A DNA stretch of 64,000 nt from Mallotus nudiflorus (taxonomy: Eukaryota; Streptophyta; Magnoliopsida; Malpighiales; Euphorbiaceae), in contig CANTUR010000039.1 of NCBI GenBank assembly GCA_947683625.1, forward strand, positions 558,001 to 622,000, in the 5' to 3' direction. The translations under genes and the position numbers were made by a program. This document shows, one piece after another, positions 57,735-64,000 of this stretch. Position 1 is the stretch's first letter, and every line of letters begins with the position of its first letter. The notes under the pieces are model-generated. The model had not been told where the DNA came from and did no database searches. It saw nothing but the letters and a program-made list of their open reading frames with translations.

Positions 57735-59960
57735 CAAAGTTGAGACTTGATCGCTCACACATGTTCTACACTTTAATAAATAAAGTACTTCACCCGCTCG
57801 TTGATAAGTTCATGGTTATTCACTTGGATGACATTGTGGTGTATAGCAACAACCTTAAGGAGCATGTACAACACCTCAAGTAAATTTTTCAAGTGCTTTA
57901 TGAACACAAGCTATATGTAAAGAAGGAAAAACATTCTTTCTCTAATAAGAGCTAGCATTCCTTAAGCTTAAAATCAAAGAGGGAAAACTAATAATGGATC
58001 CAGTTAAGTTATAAGTTAACCAAGAGTGGTAACCTCCCTCTAAGGTGCTGAAGCTACAATCGTTCCTTGGCTTCATAAATTATTACAGGAACTTTATTAA
58101 AGGATATTTAGCTATTGTAGCTTCACTTATAGACCTACTAAAAAAAGAATAAGGCTCGGTGTTAGAGCAAAGGGTGCCAAATAGCCTTTGATGCCTTGAA
58201 ATGAGCTGTGTCCAAGGAGTCCATTATAATATTGCCTAACTATAGGAAGCCCTTTAAGATGCACATTCATACCTCTAACGTCACCATAGGGGGTGTGCTA
58301 ATGCAAGACCACCACCTAATTGCATATGAAAGTCATAAGCTTAATGACATGGAGTAGCAGTAAATAATGCAAGAAAAAGAAATGATCGCCATTATCCATT
58401 ACTTGTGCACTTGAAGGAATTACTTGCTTGGTAGCAAGTTCATAATTTTAACAAATAATGTGTCTATGAGCTAATTCCATACTTTTAAAAAAATTAAGTC
58501 CTAAACAAGCACGCTAGCTGGACTTTTTAGTTGAGTTCAACTATAAGTTTGAATACAAATAGGGCAAAGCCAACATTGTGGCTAATGCACTTAGTAGAAA
58601 AGTGGAGTTGGCTACCATCACTACTACCATTCCCAACAGTGACTTCCTTTGCTAAATTAAAGAAGGAATGTAACAAGAAAGCTCATCTAAGAATCTCCTT
58701 AAACTGGCTATTGAGGGGAAAACTTAGAGATTTTAGGAAAAAGATGGCATTCTTTCCATTTTTGGTAATCGAATCTATGTTAAAAAGTGAGGAAATTTGC
58801 AAAGAGAGATATTAAAGGAGTGCCACGACTCCTTATGGGCTAGACATCCAGGTGCTCGCACACTCGCTTTAGTCTAGGAAAGTCATTATTGGCCACAACT
58901 TAAAGATGATGTGGAAGCCTATATGCGAACTTGTCTTGTATGCCAAGAAGACATGGTGGAACAAAAATAACCTACTGGCCTTCTTAAGCCTCTTTCATTA
59001 TTGAAAAGCCTTAGGAGAGTGTCCCGATGAATTTTATTATGGTCTTGCTGAAGTCTGAAGGATTCAAAAGCATAATGGTGGCTAAAGACAGATTCAGTAA
59101 GTATGCCACCTTTATCCTTGTGCTTACTAATTGCAAGGTTGATAAAGTAGTTCACATATTCTTTAAGAATGTGGTGAAGTTGTGGGGAGTGCCAAGGACT
59201 ATCATTGGTGATTGGGATCCTCGATTTATAGGAAAATTCTAGCGATAGTTATTCAAGCTACTTGGCGCTAAATTGAACTTCTTAACTAACTTCCATTATC
59301 AAAGTGATGGCTAAACTAAATAGATTAATGTGTTGTTAGAGCTATACTTAAGGCACTATTTGAGAACACATCAGTAGGATTGGGTAAAGTTACTTAATGT
59401 GGCTCAATTCATGTATAACCTCCAATGAAGTGAGTCTATAGGTTAGAGTCCCTTTAAAATTATTATAGGATAGTGGCCTTTGATGCCAAATGCTATTATG
59501 ACCAACAATAGAGGAGTCAACCCTTCTTCTTATAAGTTCATGAGGGAATGGCATAAAGAGGTAGACATTACAAGGGCATGCCTTAACAAGGCAGCAAAGT
59601 GCGTGAAAATGTGGGCTGATGTCAAGAGACACCCAAGGGAGTATAGAACTGGCTACCTAGTGATGGTTAAGCTCCTACCCAATTAGTTCAAGTCTCTCCA
59701 CTAAGTGCATAAAGGCATGGTAAGGCACTAAGAAAGCCCCTTTTTTATTATGAAATGCATCGACGCTGCTACCTACCAACTCTAACTTCCCTTCAAGTTG
59801 AAGATTCATAATGTCTTCCAAGTGAGTATGCTCAAGCCATACCATGAAGACAAGGAAGACCCTAATCTAAGAGAGCTCCAATTAATATTGTCACTGAATT
59901 CAACAAGGAGATTAAATGTATTTATAGAAGGTAGGGTTTAGGGTGCACCCAAGTATATTG
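57735..59960 (+). pseudogene. Chromovirus pol relic (RT to integrase)
   Basis: The RT end has VDKFMVIHLDDIVVYS at about 57800. RNase H has TIGGVLMQDHHLIAYES near 58285 and NYLLGSKFII near 58420. Integrase pieces are 58860-58960 (the CxxC region reads CELVLYAKK out of phase), 59027-59242 (VVKLWGVPRTIIGDWDPRFI) and 59480-59686 (KAAKCVKMWADVKRHPREYR, GYLVMVKLLPN). Then HKGMVRHY, QLPFKLKIHNVFQVSMLKPY and HEDKEDPN to about 59870. The ending resembles Galadriel or Reina-type chromoviruses. A chromodomain after 59900 is not clearly readable. Many stops and frameshifts make it old and inactive. Confidence 0.82.
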
Positions 59961-60030
59961 TAATTGTGATAGTGTTTGAGCTCATGGCTCTAGAGAACAC
60001 TGCTATATCATAAAGACATAGAGTGGAGAT

Positions 60031-60044
60031 GAGAAGTCGCCACC
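60031..60044 (-). other. Primer-binding site beside Tat LTR
   Basis: The minus strand reads GGTGGCGACTTCTC directly after the LTR end at 60045, placing a Tat element interior to the left. Only some tens of bases of that interior remain before the chromovirus relic. Confidence 0.65.
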
Positions 60045-62107
60045 TAGGGTAATAACTAGGACAACTGATAAGTGGTGTTAACTCGATTCTCTAAAAGAAA
60101 ATTAGCACCATAACTAGGAGATTTTGGATATGAAATACCAACTTCTCTTAGTCTCATATTCATTTAGAATTAGTTTATGAATTACTATTTTATTCTCTGT
60201 TTACATGCAATTTCGTATTAAATACTTATTCTAACAATAACTCTGAGGTAACTAGTTAATTAAAAGCATATAATCCTTAAATTAGTCTAATATGCATTGA
60301 TTTTAACTAGATGAGCTAACTCTACATATTTTTAATTTACAAATGAGCCTAAAAGTTGATGGGCCTAATTCCTCCTTAATTTTAATTTAAATGAGCCTAA
60401 GTCTATTTATTTTATTTCTAAAAGTTGGTCTAAGCCTATAAATTATGAAAGCTTTCAATTAGTGGGCTTAATTCTACATTTTTTAATTCTAAAATGAGCC
60501 TAATTTTACAAGTTTACAGAAAAGAGCTTAAGTTAAAGGGCTATGTCTAATTAATTTTAATTAACCTAGGTGGGCCTATGTCTAAATTAACTAGGTGAGC
60601 CTAAATTATTTCTAACCTAAATCTAGTTAAGTATGGGCCTAAGGATGAATTTTTGATTAAATCTAAACCTAAATTAATTAATCTATTAAATAGTGGGATA
60701 ATTAAAAGATGGGCCTACATTCCTAATTAAATTAACCTAAATTAATTAAATACAAAAATAGGCCAAAAATAACAAAACAAATAAAAGACCAAACATCAAC
60801 AAATAAATAAAAGAAGAGTAATGGGCCTAAAATAATAAAACAAATAAAGAAAACCCATAATAATAACAAGTAAATAAAGAAAGCCTAATTTACTACCTTC
60901 CTAATTCTAATCAATTTCACAAGAAACTCTAATTAAAATCTAAAGCCACATTAATTTTAATTGAATTTACCCAATTGAAACCCTAATTTTACTAACCAAT
61001 TAATTAAAATAAAATACATAACTACACACATATGATTCCACTATTCTCACTATTAGGGCTATTACAATATCTACAAGAATTAAAATTAAATTATACAAAC
61101 TTGAAAAAAGCCAAATAAATAAAAAAACAACTAACAAAATAAAAATATAGAAATAAATAAATTACACAGAAGCCCAAAAAACTATATTTGAATACAAAAT
61201 TTAATCCATGGCATTCCATGGATCTTAATGGGTTGATGTTAATTCAATCATGTTCAAACTCCATAGTTTAGGTCACTCCCACCATAGCCATAAAACATAA
61301 AAAATAAACAACAAATAGAGATAAGTAAATAATTAATAAAAAAAATCAAAATAAAAATAGAATAAAATTATGAAATAAAATTAAAATAAAATAATAAAAA
61401 ATAGAAAGGAGTAGAAGAAGATGATTTAATGGATGTAGTATTGATTCCCCTAAGAAGGTGATCACCATTGATGAAAGACTGTGACTTTCAATGTTTGTGA
61501 ATTTTTATTGTTTGTAATTTTAGGTTTATTTGAATATGGTTGATAGCAAAGAACTAAAAAGCTATGTGAAAAATAAAAGGAGAAACATTGTGTTTTTAAG
61601 TCACAGCTAAAATCAGGAATGTAGAGAAAATCATCCAAGTTAGGAGCCTCCCATTCTTTTTGAAAGGAAATACCTATTTATAAAAAAAAACCCTAACCCT
61701 AAGTTGGTTATAGGATAAAAAAAAATTATTTTTATTATTTATCTAATAAAAAAGATATTTATCCATTTATATATCAAATAAAATAAAAAATAACCAATAA
61801 AAAAATAAGAGTAAATTAAAATAAAATAAAAAAGTTGTAAAAAGTCTATTTCCTATCGGAAGTGTGGATTTTCGATTGGAAATATAGATTTTCAATTGGA
61901 AGCCTACATTCTCGATCTGGAATAAGAATGGGAAAGTGGCCATCTGTGGCCATTTTTGGCCAATATGGTCATTCATGGCCATTTAATTTCTTTTGGCCGA
62001 AGTTAATGGGCCAACTTCAGCCCTCTTCTATTTTTTATTTTTCTAATTTTTTTAAATGTTTTTATTTGAAAATTTATTTTCATATTTTTTAAAATTACTG
62101 AAAAGAT

Positions 62108-62142
<35 letters not shown>

Positions 62143-62280
62143 TTTAAAATAAGTACTAAAAATTACAATTTAATTCAAAACCAATAATGTAGATCCAATA
62201 AATCAAATTTCAAAGTCAAATTTCATCATTAGGTCTTCTATTGTATACAAACTTGACTATTCTGAAATTGGGTGCTTACA
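60045..62280 (-). repeat. Tat/Ogre-type LTR, minus strand (2.24 kb)
   Basis: On the minus strand it starts TGTAAGCACCCAATTTC at 62280 and ends ATTACCCTA at 60045. The A-rich middle is interspersed with many GGGCCTA motifs on the plus strand (60350-60720). The right half matches the truncated LTR at 3770-4821. Confidence 0.78.
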
Positions 62281-62296
62281 GTTGCCCCCTTTGTGG
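62281..62296 (-). other. Polypurine tract of Tat element
   Basis: The minus strand reads CACAAAGGGGGCAAC directly before TGTAAGCACC. Confidence 0.78.
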
Positions 62297-62419
62297 TTAT
62301 TTCCTAGGCAAATGGCAACAAAGCTAAGAAGCACACAATTCAAAAAGTAATGAGTTAGGATAATTAATTATGCTCTTTAAGGCTCTTTGTTATGATTGAA
62401 TGTAGACTTATGATTGGTG

Positions 62420-63280
62420 CTTTAGATGCTATGCAGTATTAAGCATAATTCACTATATTCATATGGAACGTCTAGTGAAGTGTGTTTGGTGAATTTAGTT
62501 ATATTCCTTATGAGACGTTTAGCGGTGTGATTGATAAATTTTACTATATTCCCTATAGGACATTTAGCAAATTGTGAAGTTATAACTACTGTGTAGTGTT
62601 TAACTAATTGCATTATATTTCATTTGGAACATTTAGCAATATGATTGATTGGTGAATTTTACTATATTCCTTATAGGACATTTAGAGATGTGATTTTCAC
62701 TATATTCCTTGCGGGACATTTAGTGAAGTGATTGATGCATTTTGCTATATTCCCGGTGGGACATTTAGCAATATGACTTTCATTATATTTCCTATAGGAC
62801 GTTTAGTGATATGATTTTTGCTGTATTCCCTATAGGACACTTAGTAAAGTGATTTATGCTATATTGCCTATGGGACGTTTAGTAATATGATTTTTAAATT
62901 TGCAATGTGTTATAGCTAATGTGTAGTATATAACGAAGTGAATCTAAAACTTTTGTTATAGCTACTATGCAACATATGAAATAATGAATTTGAAAATTAT
63001 GTTATATCTACTATGTAGCATATAACAAAGTGAATTTGAAAGTTTTTTTTTATAGCTACTATGTAGCATATAATAGAGTGAATTTGAAAATTGTGTTATA
63101 ACTATTGTGGAGCATATAACAAAGTGAATTTGAAAATTATATTATAACTATTATGTAGTATATAGTAGAGTGAATTTGAATATTGTGTTATAGCTACTAT
63201 ATAGCATATAATAGAGTTAATATGAAATTGTGTTATAGCTATTTTATAGCATATAATAGAGTGAATATGAAATTTTTATA
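62420..63280 (-). repeat. Two degenerate tandem arrays in Tat 3' region
   Basis: Array 1 (62420-62890) is built on TATATTCC...GGGACATTTAG-like units spaced about 38-57 bp. Array 2 (62905-63280) has about eight units of TATAGCTACTATGTAGCATA plus AAAGTGAATTTGAAA, spaced 43-49 bp. The position matches the 52-bp array at 5020-5690, but the unit differs. Confidence 0.82.
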
Positions 63281-64000
63281 ATGTATGAAAAATGAAGAAA
63301 TTGATTTTTCTTAAATTTTGTGTTGTCTGGCTTTGAATTTTTGTGCTGATTGCTTTGAATTTCTTTACTAATTGACTTTTGATTCCTGTTTTTTACTTTG
63401 ATTAACTATCTTCATTACTTACTAATCTTGATTGACTTGTGGTGTATCTTCTTTTTGAATTTGAAATTCTTGACGACTTAAGTTACTTTTAGCATGATGA
63501 TTGTATAAAAATGCATTATATTTGAGCAAATTCATCATAAGGTGATGTACATTTATCATATCTAACTAACTTTGATTTTCATGACCATCATTTATTTTTA
63601 GTTCACAAAGTTAGAGGTTTCATTAATGATATTATGCTAAAAGTGTATTTTTTACTAAGTGAAGAGCTAAATTTCACACCAAAATTCAAAGAGAATTTGC
63701 TAAAAAAACTTATGGAAATTGAATATAAACAAATTGAATTCTAAGTATAAAAATATTCTTTGAGTTATTTTTGTGATTTTCTTCCTTATCCGAGTATTCC
63801 TCAGCCTTTCTGATATTACTCAGCAGGGATATCATTGGAAAACTCCTTTATATACTTATACTCTTTCTAGAGTATTGGAGCAAATATAGTAGCTTTTGAC
63901 ATGGTGCTCTTTTAGTATTCTCTCAGCTTTCTCGTATTACTCAGCATGGATACTGTTAAAGGCTTCACATTGATACTTTTACTAATTTATGAGCAATGAA
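63281..64000. other. Non-coding Tat interior
   Basis: AT-rich sequence to the window edge with a short direct repeat: a TCAGC(C/T)TTC-TTACTCAGCA segment at about 63802 and 63924. No frame is seen. Pol would be expected to the right. Confidence 0.4.

Noticed and set aside
61689..61705. Telomere-like CCCTAACCCTAA
   Set aside because: It is only about two units, inside a Tat LTR and partly shared with the copy near 4181. Not an interstitial telomere array.

Overview
The window is nuclear DNA from a flowering plant, most likely a eudicot. The evidence is an intron-bearing peroxisomal gene with GT-AG splice sites in AT-rich sequence, surrounded by plant-type LTR retrotransposons (CRM-like and other chromoviruses, Tat/Ogre, Athila, and Ty1/copia with long LTRs). 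I see no bacterial genes, CRISPR arrays, rRNA or tRNA genes. The species cannot be named from the sequence.

Only one intact host gene is evident: 11559-17519 on the plus strand, five exons (11559-11747, 16335-16494, 16641-16813, 16892-17114, 17365-17519). The spliced frame is exactly 900 bp and encodes 299 residues. It is a short-chain dehydrogenase/reductase of the peroxisomal 2,4-dienoyl-CoA reductase type, with a C-terminal SKL peroxisome signal. Intron 1 is about 4.6 kb and holds an internal duplication and two related foldback elements. A third long inverted repeat (about 10535-11385) lies directly upstream of the short promoter.

Everything else is layered retrotransposon debris. 1-3759: 3' part of a Ty3/gypsy CRM-like element (copy A). 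3770-8560: minus-strand Tat/Ogre remnant with a truncated LTR, polypurine tract, 52-bp repeats, a gene-like antisense segment and RT/RNase H. 8560-10535: AT-rich sequence with small tandem duplications. 17520-19101: gene 3' flank. 19102-24080: minus-strand gypsy LTR with polypurine tract, a plus-strand gypsy LTR, and a copia LTR inserted at the gypsy LTR/leader boundary. 24081-30667: minus-strand Athila element (LTR, long 3' region, integrase end) cut by a solo copia LTR with a 5-bp target duplication. 30668-45522: two copia elements head to tail on the minus strand. 45575-47152 and 53112-53678: minus-strand gypsy gag, leader and LTR, split by a complete but mutated gypsy element (copy B, 47153-53111, duplication GAAAA). 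53679-56930: copia fragment whose LTR end is inverted. 56930-59960: LTR-like end, primer-binding motif and a chromovirus pol relic. 60031-64000: a minus-strand Tat LTR bordered by a primer-binding motif on one side and a polypurine tract on the other, then hypervariable repeats.

All the retroelement coding regions carry stops and frameshifts, so none appears autonomous. The insertion order can partly be read. Copy B is younger than the gypsy LTR it splits, and the solo copia LTR is younger than the Athila element. Copy B belongs to a short-LTR form that has lost the TATA box and a dense W-box-like array present in copy A.
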